Origin: Caulobacteraceae bacterium
Lineage (GTDB): Bacteria > Pseudomonadota > Alphaproteobacteria > Caulobacterales > Caulobacteraceae
Length of the DNA stretch: 7,470 bases
NCBI GenBank assembly: GCA_947484535.1
Contig: CANKPO010000060.1
Location: 1-7,470, forward strand
Direction of reading: 5' to 3'
Within the stretch, counting starts at the first letter, position 1. Every line of letters starts with the position of its first letter. The translations under genes were made by a program, and so were the position numbers. The notes under the pieces are model-generated. The model worked only from the letters and a program-made list of their open reading frames with translations. It did not search any database and was not told the origin of the DNA. This document shows, in pieces, positions 1-7,293 of this stretch.

Positions 1-2
1 AT

Positions 3-2024
3 CCCCTATGGCCGCAACGCGCAGTCGTCGCGCTTGTTATTTTAGCCGTCACAACTCAACTTTGTCCCATTTGGGTGAGCATTCTTTGGACCCTCGTGAG
101 TATCAGCCTGGCAATTTGGGGCTGGTTTTCGACTAAAAAACAATTTGATAAAAAATATATAGATTCAGCTACTCGACTAAATTTTGTTTACAGCTTGATC
201 GCTATGTTTTCGTCTGCATGTATTTTATCCATATTCTTTATTACGACGGGAACGCTTTTAGGGCAGCTTTGTGGTGGTGTTGCATTGGCGACATTGATCA
301 GTCTTTTGATCGTACTTTTTGACTCAACGCCTGTAATTTTTGTGGTTGCGGGAGTGCTACCGTCACTGATGGCTTTGCTGTTGTTGATGAGGCGAGATAA
401 TTTAGATCTATCCCTAACCGTCCCTTTCGGGATTTTTCTGTTTCTATGTTTAGGTTTCATTCTAAAAAGAGCATGGGATAGGCCCTCTAGTCGTGAAACC
501 CAGCGCCGACTGGAAGAAACCCTCGTTAGCTACAAGCTTTTAACAGACAACATCACTGATTTTATTGGTCAAACGGACCTTGACGGTGTGTACCAATATG
601 CTTCGCCATCGGTCTATACAGTGCTGGGCTATCGTCCTGAAGAATTGATCGGGACGAAAATCCAAGACCTTCTTGAAGCTGACAGTAGCAATTTTGAGTT
701 TTCGGGCCAAAACGATACGGTTGCCCATCCAGATGCTAAAATGACCGTTACCCTTCGGGTACGGCACAAGCTCGGTCATTGGGTCTGGTTGCAGACCAGT
801 GCCAAGCTTGTCGTTGAAAATGGCAGCCCGGTTGGTCTGATTGGCGCAAGCCGTGACGTCACTGAATCTGTCAGCGCCGATCTAGCCCTAAGGGCGGCCA
901 AGGCCGAAGCGGAAGCGGCCAACAGGGCTAAGGATGCATTTTTAGCCAATATGAGTCATGAGATACGAACGCCCATGAATGCGGTGCTCGGTGCCCTACA
1001 CCTTCTTGACCAAGAGCCGATCTCCCAAGATGGCCGTCATTTGGTTGATCAAGCCCTGATCTGCGGCGACATGCTGACCCAAATCGTTAATGACATTCTT
1101 GATTTTTCAAAAATCGAAGCCGGAGAGCTTAGTCTGTCGACAGCGCCCATGAGTGTCTCGCAGGCTCTCGACGGCGTTATAGCGCTTTTGGCTCCGCAAG
1201 CTGCCCAAAAGGGGATCGATTTACAGGTGCATATGGTCGGTGAACAGCGTTGGGTCGAGGCTGATGCCGTGCGTGTTCGCCAAGCCATGTTCAACCTGAT
1301 TGGCAATGCTGTGAAGTTCACACACGAGGGAAGCGTAACTGCGACATTGAGCTTCCTGCCCCCGTCTCGTGTCGACCACTGCCTTATTCGGCTAGAGGTT
1401 CAGGACACGGGCATTGGGATCCCCGATGAGCTCAGGCCGCAACTGTTTCAGAGATTCCAGCAGGGCGTTTCTAAGACCTCTACCGACACCAATGGCACAG
1501 GATTGGGTCTCGCCATCAGCAAAGCCCTTATCGATCTGATGGGCGGAGAGATAGACTATTCGAGTGTTGAGGGCCTGGGGTCTCGCTTCTGGATGGAGTT
1601 TGAGGTGCCTCGTGCCGAGCCTTCACAGGCTACAAAATTTGCGAACCATGAGCTGGCGGGCGTTCGGGTACTCCTTGTGGAGGATAATTCCACCAACCGT
1701 CTTATGGCGCGCACGATGCTCGCCAGTCTGGGCGCTGTGGTAACAGAGGCCGATAACGGTCTGGCCGGGCTCGACGCTGTAATTTCTGAGACATTTGATA
1801 TTGTTCTGATGGACGTCCAAATGCCAATCATGGATGGCGTGGCTGCGACCCGCGCCATTCGGGCCTTGGCCGAACCTAAAGCCCATATTCCGATCATTGG
1901 CCTAACCGCCAATGCCATGGCCCATCAGCGCCATGAATATGAACAGGCCGGCATGAGCGGTATCGTCTCCAAACCTATTTCTCCATCTAGTCTGATTACA
2001 GAGGTTCTGAGGCATTTGCCCTAG
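3..2024 (+). CDS. Membrane-bound PAS hybrid sensor histidine kinase with C-terminal receiver domain (5' end probably outside window)
   Basis: This is a hybrid sensor kinase that autophosphorylates on histidine and passes the phosphate to its own receiver domain. Residues are counted from the GTG at 75. Hydrophobic helices lie at about 3-18, 38-57, 61-82, 86-105 and 114-131. A PAS domain follows (about 150-265), then a charged Ala/Glu/Lys-rich linker helix (265-290). HisKA carries H295 in NMSHEIRTP. The HATPase has the N box (N407, N411), DTGIGIP (444-450), the F box (458-464) and GTGLGLA (474-480). The receiver (about 529-645) has E536/D537, phosphoacceptor D580, T611 and K633, so every catalytic residue I look for is present. 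No HPt or DNA-binding output domain follows, so an external phosphotransfer protein is inferred. The GTG at 75 has no good ribosome site, and the frame stays open to base 3 with a further hydrophobic stretch (AVVALVILAV). I therefore treat the gene as 5'-partial. The signal it senses is unknown. Confidence 0.93.
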   Translation, partial: PLWPQRAVVALVILAVTTQLCPIWVSILWTLVSISLAIWGWFSTKKQFDKKYIDSATRLNFVYSLIAMFSSACILSIFFITTGTLLGQLCGGVALATLISLLIVLFDSTPVIFVVAGVLPSLMALLLLMRRDNLDLSLTVPFGIFLFLCLGFILKRAWDRPSSRETQRRLEETLVSYKLLTDNITDFIGQTDLDGVYQYASPSVYTVLGYRPEELIGTKIQDLLEADSSNFEFSGQNDTVAHPDAKMTVTLRVRHKLGHWVWLQTSAKLVVENGSPVGLIGASRDVTESVSADLALRAAKAEAEAANRAKDAFLANMSHEIRTPMNAVLGALHLLDQEPISQDGRHLVDQALICGDMLTQIVNDILDFSKIEAGELSLSTAPMSVSQALDGVIALLAPQAAQKGIDLQVHMVGEQRWVEADAVRVRQAMFNLIGNAVKFTHEGSVTATLSFLPPSRVDHCLIRLEVQDTGIGIPDELRPQLFQRFQQGVSKTSTDTNGTGLGLAISKALIDLMGGEIDYSSVEGLGSRFWMEFEVPRAEPSQATKFANHELAGVRVLLVEDNSTNRLMARTMLASLGAVVTEADNGLAGLDAVISETFDIVLMDVQMPIMDGVAATRAIRALAEPKAHIPIIGLTANAMAHQRHEYEQAGMSGIVSKPISPSSLITEVLRHLP

Positions 2025-2057
2025 CTTCGAGACGCCATCAGCCCTGTCTCTTTGGCG

Positions 2058-4574
2058 TTACTCGCTACGCAGCGCCGGTGCTGGACGTTGTGATAATGAT
2101 TGGAATGCAGCGAGTAGCCCTCCGATACCGGCCAGTACAGACGCGATGGCCAGAAGGGTGAAGACGCCGCCCCAGTCCACGCTCCACTTGGCCTCAAATA
2201 CCCGGACCACAACGGGCCAAGCGGCGGCGTAGCCAAGCATCACCCCAGCGGCGCCAGAGATGAGACCGACCAGGCCATATTCCAACAGATAGGCGCTGAG
2301 CACCTGCGCCCGGCTCGCACCCAGAACCCTAAGGATGGCAGCCTCGCGGGTTCGCTCTACGGCGCGTGCGGCTATGGCGCTCGCCAATACCAGCAAAGCG
2401 GCCATCAAGGCGACCGCTGCGGCACCGCGTACGGCCAAGGCGACTCGGTCGAAGAGCTCTGTGGCGGCCTCTAGCTGCTCGCGCACCGAGACAATATTCA
2501 CCTCAGGAAAGGTGGAGCCGAGGCTGCGGAATATCCGCTGTTCCTCGGCCAGCGTGGCCTTGGCGATGGCGACATGGCGCGGATTGGCACCTTCGATGGC
2601 GTTCGGCGTCAGGACCAAAGGAAAACTGGCACCGAAGCTGCCAAAGTCCACGCGCCGGATCACAGCGACCTTGGTTACGATCTCACGGCCTAGAATCGAG
2701 AGGGTGACCTCGTCGCCGATCTTGATGTTGGCGGCGCGGGCAGGGTCCTGGCTCATGGCCAGCAGGGGCGGCCCAGCATAGTCTTCGGCCCACCATTTGC
2801 CTTCGACCACCCCAGCGTTCGGCGGTTCGGACCCGAGGGCTGAGAGGCTGATGTCATTGTCGTAGGCCCAGCGACCTTCCCGGCCCAACCTATCCTTGAC
2901 CACAGCTTGGCCCCGCACGGCGGTGATGCGGCCGGTGAGGAAAGGCGCGCGCAGATAGGTGTTGCTGTCTGGTATTCGGCCATAGCCTCGGGCGACCTCT
3001 GCGTCGAACGCCGCGACGCGATCGGCGGGGACTTGGGTGAATACGAGGGCGGGGGCCGTCTGGGGCGCGATAATCGAGATCTGACGCAACAGGCTAGATT
3101 GGATCAGCACGACGGCGGCCAAAAGCGCGAAGCCGAGGCCGATGGCGGGCGCCGCCGTGCGGGCCGCCGAGCGGGGCCCGGCCAGATTGGCGAGGGCAAT
3201 TCTTAAGGATCCGCGTGTGCCGCCTCGCAGGCGTCCGGCCAAAATCGCGCCGCCCCAACCGGCGGCCCAGAGCAGCACAAAGGCAACGGCGACACCGACG
3301 ATCATGAGGGTCGCCGCGAACGGCGTGGGTGCAGTCCAGATGGCCAGAGCCCCAAGACCCACGGCGGCCAGCGCCGCGCCGATCATTTCGGGACCGAAGT
3401 TCAACTTGCCGGTCATGTCGCTGCGAAACAGACTGGCTGGAGGCGTCGTGCGGGCGCGGGCCAGAGGGGCAAGAGAGAAGGCCGCCGCCGATAGGGCGCC
3501 AAACGCAGCGGCCTTGACCAGAGGCATCGGATAGATCGCAAAGAGCGCTGGGACCGGCAGGTCGCCTTGGATCGCGGCGCCGAGCACCAGAGGCGTCGCT
3601 GCACCAACCGCTAGGCCGATACTGATGCCCACCAGCGACAGCAGACCGATCTGGGTCAGGTAGATATTGCGGATTAGGCCGCTTTCAGCGCCCAGCGCCT
3701 TCAAGGTGGCGATCGTTGGCTTGCGGCTATCGACATAGGCGCTGACGGCGCCAAAGACGCCCAGGCCCCCGGCGACCAGCGAGGCAAGGCCAATAAAGCC
3801 CAGAAAATATTCTAACTGGTCAATGATGCGGCTCACGCCGGGAGCGGCGTCGTTGCGGTCGCGGATCCGGACGCCGTCCTTGATGTCGCGCTGCAGGTCG
3901 GCCTTGGCACGAGCCAGGTCGAGGCCAGGCTTGAGCGCGATCCGGGCTGTTTCTCCAAAGGGTAGCCCCGGTTCAAGCATGCCGCCCTGTTCCAGCGCGC
4001 CGCGGCCAGTCAGGACCCGAGGACCTAGCTGGAAGCCGCGCGATAGGCGGTCGGGTTCCTGTTCCAAAACCGCGGTGACGCGCATGGGCACATTGCCGAC
4101 CAGAAAGGGGTCACCAACCTTGAGATCTAGATGGTCCAGCAGGGCCTGTTCTACCGCCGCGCCCCAGACGCCGTCGCGTAATGCTAGGGCCGGAGCGAGG
4201 GGCACGGCGCCCTTCAGCAAGACTTGGCCAGCGAGGGGGTAGGCCTTGTCGACGCCTCGAAATTCCACAAGACGCCGCTCACCAGACGGCACTTGAGCCA
4301 TGGCTGGCGAGGAGACCGAGAAGGAGACGCGGCCGCGCTCGGTCAGAGCTTGACGCTCAGAAGCGGTCAGCAGCCGCTGGTTCACCGAAACTGCAATATC
4401 GCCGCCTAAGATGTCGCGCGCTTCGCTGGCGAGGCCCCGTCTAAAGGCCTCGGCGGTCGAACTGGCAGCCGCAATAGCGGCAACGCCCAGCGCTAGGCAG
4501 GCCAAGAAGATGCGGAAACCCTTGACCCCGCTACGTAGCTCTCGTGCGGCGAACCGCAACCATAAGGGTGTCAT
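2058..4574 (-). CDS. ybbP: YbbP-type ABC transporter permease (FtsX/MacB superfamily, duplicated)
   Basis: This is the inner-membrane permease of a LolCE/MacB-like ABC complex, 838 residues against roughly 800 in E. coli YbbP. Ten hydrophobic helices can be placed at about 20-38, 258-282, 308-336, 352-372, 397-415, 418-445, 474-495, 712-736, 765-790 and 802-825. The order is one helix, a large periplasmic domain (39-255), an FtsX core, a linker pair, then a second copy of helix, periplasmic domain (496-711) and FtsX core. The typical cytoplasmic motif after the first helix of each core is present twice: TIATLKALGAES (288-299) and EAAILRVLGAS (744-754). These are expected to contact the ATPase. 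Its ATG overlaps the ybbA stop by four bases (ATGA), so translation is probably coupled. The family moves hydrophobic or lipid-linked cargo or does mechanical work across the membrane. The cargo of YbbP is not established. The gene ends 33 bases from the convergent kinase. Confidence 0.93.
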   Translation of the reverse strand: MTPLWLRFAARELRSGVKGFRIFLACLALGVAAIAAASSTAEAFRRGLASEARDILGGDIAVSVNQRLLTASERQALTERGRVSFSVSSPAMAQVPSGERRLVEFRGVDKAYPLAGQVLLKGAVPLAPALALRDGVWGAAVEQALLDHLDLKVGDPFLVGNVPMRVTAVLEQEPDRLSRGFQLGPRVLTGRGALEQGGMLEPGLPFGETARIALKPGLDLARAKADLQRDIKDGVRIRDRNDAAPGVSRIIDQLEYFLGFIGLASLVAGGLGVFGAVSAYVDSRKPTIATLKALGAESGLIRNIYLTQIGLLSLVGISIGLAVGAATPLVLGAAIQGDLPVPALFAIYPMPLVKAAAFGALSAAAFSLAPLARARTTPPASLFRSDMTGKLNFGPEMIGAALAAVGLGALAIWTAPTPFAATLMIVGVAVAFVLLWAAGWGGAILAGRLRGGTRGSLRIALANLAGPRSAARTAAPAIGLGFALLAAVVLIQSSLLRQISIIAPQTAPALVFTQVPADRVAAFDAEVARGYGRIPDSNTYLRAPFLTGRITAVRGQAVVKDRLGREGRWAYDNDISLSALGSEPPNAGVVEGKWWAEDYAGPPLLAMSQDPARAANIKIGDEVTLSILGREIVTKVAVIRRVDFGSFGASFPLVLTPNAIEGANPRHVAIAKATLAEEQRIFRSLGSTFPEVNIVSVREQLEAATELFDRVALAVRGAAAVALMAALLVLASAIAARAVERTREAAILRVLGASRAQVLSAYLLEYGLVGLISGAAGVMLGYAAAWPVVVRVFEAKWSVDWGGVFTLLAIASVLAGIGGLLAAFQSLSQRPAPALRSE

Positions 4575-5251
4575 GCGGGCTCGACCTGACGGCCATCGCG
4601 CAAGGTGACTGCACGTTGGGCCCGCGCCGCAAGGGCAGGGTCGTGGGTGACCAGCAGCAGCGCTGCACCGGTCTGATCGACCAGTTCGAACAGCATGTCG
4701 GATACCAGCCTTGCATTGGCGCTGTCGAGATTGCCGGTCGGCTCGTCGGCAAAGAGCAGGGCAGGGCTAGGAGCCAGTGCACGGGCAAGAGCGACGCGCT
4801 GTTGCTCGCCGCCGGACAGCTGATGTGGGTAATGGCGTGCCCGAGCGCTTAGGCCCACGCGGTCTAGCCAAAGCCTGGCCTGCTCCATAGCGCCAGCCTT
4901 GCCGGCGATCTCCATCGGTGCGGCAACATTTTCTTCGGCGGTCATGTTGGGCAGCAGATGGAAGGACTGGAACACCAAGCTCACGCGCCCGCGCCGCAGC
5001 TTGGCCCGCCCATCTTCATCCAGCTTGCTGAGATCCTGACCGAACAGTTCCACCCGTCCCGTGCTCGGCTGCTCAAGCCCGGCGGCGACAGCGATCAGCG
5101 ACGACTTTCCGGACCCGGAGGCACCCACCAGCGCCACCTGCTCGCCCTTGCCAAGGGTCAGGCTGAGATTACGCAAAATCTCGACAGGTCCGGCTGAGGA
5201 CGGCAGTGTCAGGCCCACATTATCCAGTACGAGCGGCGGTAAATCGTCCAA
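4571..5251 (-). CDS. ybbA: YbbA/LolD-type ABC transporter ATP-binding protein
   Basis: This cytoplasmic ATPase partners the YbbP permease. It has 226 residues, a normal length for the LolD/MacB/YbbA subfamily. All ATPase motifs are intact: Walker A GASGSGKS (43-50), Q-loop Q95 in VFQSFHLLP, signature LSGGEQQR (145-152), Walker B LLFADEP (165-171, catalytic E170), D-loop GNLD (173-176) and H-loop H203 in VTHD. The start is a TTG at 5251. No ATG, GTG or TTG lies between it and the in-frame stop at 5279-5281, a GGGG stretch sits about five bases upstream of it, and the next in-frame ATG is deep inside the protein, at residue 103. The stop TGA overlaps the ybbP start. The 5' end faces tesA across 50 bases, the arrangement known from E. 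coli tesA/ybbA/ybbP. LolD of the lipoprotein sorting system is the main alternative name, but the tesA neighbour and the single large duplicated permease favour YbbA. Confidence 0.93.
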   Translation of the reverse strand: MDDLPPLVLDNVGLTLPSSAGPVEILRNLSLTLGKGEQVALVGASGSGKSSLIAVAAGLEQPSTGRVELFGQDLSKLDEDGRAKLRRGRVSLVFQSFHLLPNMTAEENVAAPMEIAGKAGAMEQARLWLDRVGLSARARHYPHQLSGGEQQRVALARALAPSPALLFADEPTGNLDSANARLVSDMLFELVDQTGAALLLVTHDPALAARAQRAVTLRDGRQVEPA

Positions 5252-5266
5252 AGAAATCCCCAGCAG

Positions 5267-5301
5267 TTGAGTGGTGCCTTAATCACCATATATAGGGCTT
5301 T
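5267..5301 (+). promoter_or_regulatory. Putative tesA promoter (sigma-70-like) with palindromic TATATA box
   Basis: TTGAGT (5267-5272) and TATATA (5289-5294) are separated by 16 bases, a fair match to a housekeeping promoter. Transcription would begin at about 5301-5302, essentially at the tesA ATG, which implies a leaderless or nearly leaderless message. The alternative reading is that AGGG (5294-5297), four bases before the ATG, is a ribosome site used by a longer transcript. TATATA is its own reverse complement, so it could also serve the divergent ybbA gene, but I see no convincing -35 for that direction. Confidence 0.35.
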
Positions 5302-5937
5302 ATGTTCGACCCAAAACCCACCCGTAGAACCTTTTTCGCTTTGCCGTTTTTGGCCGCGGCTTGGCCATCGCTTGCGGCCCGTCCTGTGGTCATAACGATC
5401 CTGGGCGACTCTATCACGGCGGGCTATGGCCTTCCGGGCAAGGCGGCGCTTCCCAACCAGTTGCATGAGGCGCTGACACGGATGGGTATCCCCAATCTGG
5501 TGCGCGCAGCAGGCGTCAGCGGCGACACCACGGCCGGTGGACTGGAACGGGTGGAGTTCAGCGTCCAAAGGGACACCGACTTGGCCATCGTGGCACTGGG
5601 CGGCAATGACCTGTTACAGGGGCTTGATCCCAAACGGACCCGGGCCAATCTCGATGCTATCATCAAGAGGTTGAAGGCCCGCAAGATTGCGGTCCTGCTG
5701 GCGGGCATCGCCGCGCCAAACGAGGTTGGCGGCGGATATGCGCGGGATTTCAACGCCATCTTCTCGAGCCTGGCCAAGGTCCACGGCGTGCCGCTTTACC
5801 CCAACCTGATCGAAGGCGTGGCCCGCAAGCGCGACTTGAACCAGCCTGATGGCATCCACCCCAATGCCCGAGGCGTTCAGGTGATCACGGCGAGGCTTGC
5901 CCCCGTGGTGGCCAAGGCTCTGGCGTCTCGCCGCTAA
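5302..5937 (+). CDS. tesA: TesA-family GDSL/SGNH esterase (acyl-CoA thioesterase I / arylesterase / lysophospholipase L1), exported
   Basis: This is a periplasmic SGNH hydrolase that cleaves acyl esters and thioesters. At 211 residues it is close to E. coli TesA. Block I is GDSITAGYGL with nucleophile S37. Block II supplies the oxyanion glycine G74 in GVSGDTTAGG. Block III is GGND (100-103) with N102. Block V is DGIHPN (183-188) with D183 and H186, so the catalytic set is complete. The N-terminus is a signal peptide with TRRTFF (7-12), a twin-arginine-like motif, then a modestly hydrophobic stretch and a likely cut after SLA (23-25). Tat export is therefore possible, whereas E. coli TesA has no such motif. 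The start is the ATG at 5302, 50 bases from the divergent ybbA. The TAA stop overlaps, on the opposite strand, the final TAG of the gene remnant downstream. The physiological substrate cannot be read from sequence; linkage to YbbAP suggests a lipid-related envelope role. Confidence 0.93.
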   Translation: MFDPKPTRRTFFALPFLAAAWPSLAARPVVITILGDSITAGYGLPGKAALPNQLHEALTRMGIPNLVRAAGVSGDTTAGGLERVEFSVQRDTDLAIVALGGNDLLQGLDPKRTRANLDAIIKRLKARKIAVLLAGIAAPNEVGGGYARDFNAIFSSLAKVHGVPLYPNLIEGVARKRDLNQPDGIHPNARGVQVITARLAPVVAKALASRR

Positions 5938-6182
5938 GCTGAGCGATATTCCCAATACTGGACCGGATTAATCTCGAATCGCGATTGACGCAGCTCCGGT
6001 TTATCCGTCGGATAAGGTAGTTTTCCGGCCACGTAACAACCGCAGGGCAGGAGCAGGCGCGTCGCCCTCTAATGGGTCGGCTTCATCAAGGCCGCTACTG
6101 GCTTGGCGTAAAGTATCTCGCGTTCAAAGCCGGTGCACAGGTCCTCGCTCATCACTATTAAGGCTTCTTCGTCGGCACTCTA
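5934..6182 (-). pseudogene. Probable decayed 3' end of an unidentified gene, with in-frame TAG codons
   Basis: Reading the minus strand in one frame from 6179 down to 5934 gives 36 sense codons (starting SADEEALIVMSEDL), a TAG at 6069-6071, then 44 more sense codons ending in RFEINPVQYWEYRSA and a TAG at 5934-5936. Another TAG (6180-6182) bounds it upstream, and a TGA follows at 6222-6224. The residue mix is protein-like (charged, aromatic, few repeats), and the last 15 residues look like a genuine C-terminus. Both halves share one frame, which is unlikely for random intergenic sequence but expected for a gene broken by nonsense mutations. No good start is visible, so the 5' part seems lost. 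I do not recognise the family; the SEDLCTGFE segment is faintly like the SED-x(3)-G stretch of PIN domains, too little to name it. Its last stop overlaps the tesA stop tail-to-tail. Alternatively it is chance coding-like sequence. Confidence 0.5.
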
Positions 6183-6243
6183 CGGCCTCATACCTATTGC
6201 CCTCATCTCCAGAACAACTCCTCAACTCATCCCAAATTCAATC

Positions 6244-6297
6244 CTGTCATAGTCGTATGGCTGACATATAGCTGTGAGCTAGTGTCTCAAATAGATT
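6244..6297 (+). promoter_or_regulatory. Putative Pho-box (PhoB operator) and promoter of the PhnD-like gene
   Basis: CTGACAT (6261-6267) and CTGTGAG (6272-6278) are two copies of the CTGTCAT half-site with the 11-base spacing PhoB requires. The 18-base unit CTGACATATAGCTGTGAG matches the known E. coli-type Pho-box at about 14 of 18 positions. A perfect CTGTCAT sits upstream at 6244-6250, but out of the 11-base register. In activated Pho promoters the box replaces the -35 element. A -10 candidate TAGATT (6292-6297) lies 13 bases beyond the box, giving a start near 6304 and a very short leader before the ATG at 6313. The downstream gene encodes a phosphate/phosphonate-type binding protein, which fits phosphate-starvation control. 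Between the gene remnant (ending 6182) and 6243 I see nothing else recognisable. Confidence 0.5.
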
Positions 6298-6312
6298 GGG
6301 ATCCGGTGCTTC

Positions 6313-7293
6313 ATGGTCTTTAGTGTGCGAGCTGCCGTTGCGACCTTTGTCGCCATGATATCTTTGAGCCTCGCAGGTTGTGACCGGGCAACGACTGGCT
6401 CTGCCAACGCCGATGACTGGCGAGCCGATTTGAAACAGGTTCGAATGGGCGTTACAGGCGGCGAAGAAGGGTCTGTGGCCCTCGGGACTTGGAAAAAATA
6501 TCAAGCCGCTCTTGAATCCGCGACGGGACTGCCAACCAAGCTATACCAAGCCACCGACTATAACGGCATTATTCAGGCCATGGCTTCGGGGCAGGTTGAT
6601 GTGGGTCAACTTGGGGCGGCGGCCTATGCGAGCCTTGATTCGCAAGTGGGCCCCAAGGCCGCGCCAATCTTGATTCAAAGATCCAACGATGGTGCCGTCG
6701 GTTACTATTCGGGGATCCTGGTTCGGGCGGACTCGCCCTATCGGAAAATAGACGATCTGAAGGGGAAGACGATCGGCTATGTCGATTTCAACTCGACATC
6801 GGGCTATCTCTACCCCCGCTGGAAACTGCGGGATCAGGGCATTGACCCTGACACATTCTTCAGCAAGTCGGCCATTTCCGGCGGCCATACCCAAGGTGTT
6901 CTGGCTCTGGCCAACCGGCAATTTGATGCGGTTGCTTTTGTTGCCTCGGGCGGTACCCCCGAAACGGGATTTACGAGCGGGGCCTATTATGAGCTGGCGC
7001 GCCGCGGGCTGATCAAGATCGAGGACTTTCGGATCATTTGGACCGCAGGTCCGATCCCAAATGCACCCATGACCATGCGAACCGATACGCCCCAGCCCTT
7101 TCAAGACATTGTTCGAGGCGCGCTCGCGGCCATGCCCTATGACAATCCACAGGCCATGGCCGACTCCGGTGTCAATTTAGGGAACACTTTGGTGGCGACC
7201 GACCGCCGGGCCTATCTTGAGATCATTGCCATTCGCAACCAAGAAATCGCCCAGCGTCGAGCCGATCGTTCCCCTGGAGAACAAGCCAAATGA
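6313..7293 (+). CDS. PhnD-like phosphate/phosphite/phosphonate-binding lipoprotein
   Basis: This is a periplasmic substrate-binding protein of the PhnD/PtxB family (326 residues, usual length). Its N-terminus is a lipoprotein signal: a hydrophobic run, then the lipobox LAGC with lipidated C23. D24 at the +2 position would, by the enterobacterial rule, keep it in the inner membrane. Family motifs visible are TDYNGIIQAM (81-90), GQVDVGQLGAAAYA (93-106), YYSGILVRADSPY (131-143) with DLKGKTIGY (148-156), the anion-binding loop NSTSG (160-164), GGHTQGVLALA (190-200) with H192, and FDAVAF (204-209) with D205. These match the Tyr, Ser-Thr-Ser, His and Asp positions that bind phosphonate in E. coli PhnD. 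The start ATG at 6313 is preceded only by a weak GGGA at about 11 bases. A Pho-box-like element lies upstream. The stop overlaps the next start by four bases. No PhnC ATPase or PhnE permease is seen, so it may feed a transporter elsewhere or act as a sensor. The exact ligand is unknown. Confidence 0.88.
   Translation: MVFSVRAAVATFVAMISLSLAGCDRATTGSANADDWRADLKQVRMGVTGGEEGSVALGTWKKYQAALESATGLPTKLYQATDYNGIIQAMASGQVDVGQLGAAAYASLDSQVGPKAAPILIQRSNDGAVGYYSGILVRADSPYRKIDDLKGKTIGYVDFNSTSGYLYPRWKLRDQGIDPDTFFSKSAISGGHTQGVLALANRQFDAVAFVASGGTPETGFTSGAYYELARRGLIKIEDFRIIWTAGPIPNAPMTMRTDTPQPFQDIVRGALAAMPYDNPQAMADSGVNLGNTLVATDRRAYLEIIAIRNQEIAQRRADRSPGEQAK

Noticed and set aside
2032..2058. Inverted repeat ACGCCA...TGGCGT between the convergent kinase and ybbP genes, a possible bidirectional terminator.
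   Set aside because: The stem is only six base pairs with a 15-base loop and no T-tract follows on either strand, so it is not distinguishable from chance.
2335..4242. Several open frames on the plus strand opposite ybbP (for example 2335-2781, 3142-3534 and 3823-4242).
   Set aside because: They lie wholly antisense to a well-supported permease gene in GC-rich DNA, are rich in Arg, Ala, Pro and Ser, show no domain motifs, and are explained by the codon bias of the real gene.
6001..6024. Hairpin TTATCC-GTC-GGATAA followed shortly by TTTT, a possible tesA terminator.
   Set aside because: The stem is short and A/T-rich, the T-run is only four bases and offset by five, and the sequence is also accounted for by codons of the minus-strand gene remnant.
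6247..6504. An 85-codon minus-strand open frame spanning the start of the PhnD-like gene.
   Set aside because: It overlaps the signal peptide and promoter of a well-supported gene and its translation shows no protein-like features.
6541..7104. A 187-codon minus-strand open frame opposite the PhnD-like gene.
   Set aside because: It is a shadow of the PhnD-like coding sequence, has no recognisable motif, and the plus-strand product carries all the family signatures.
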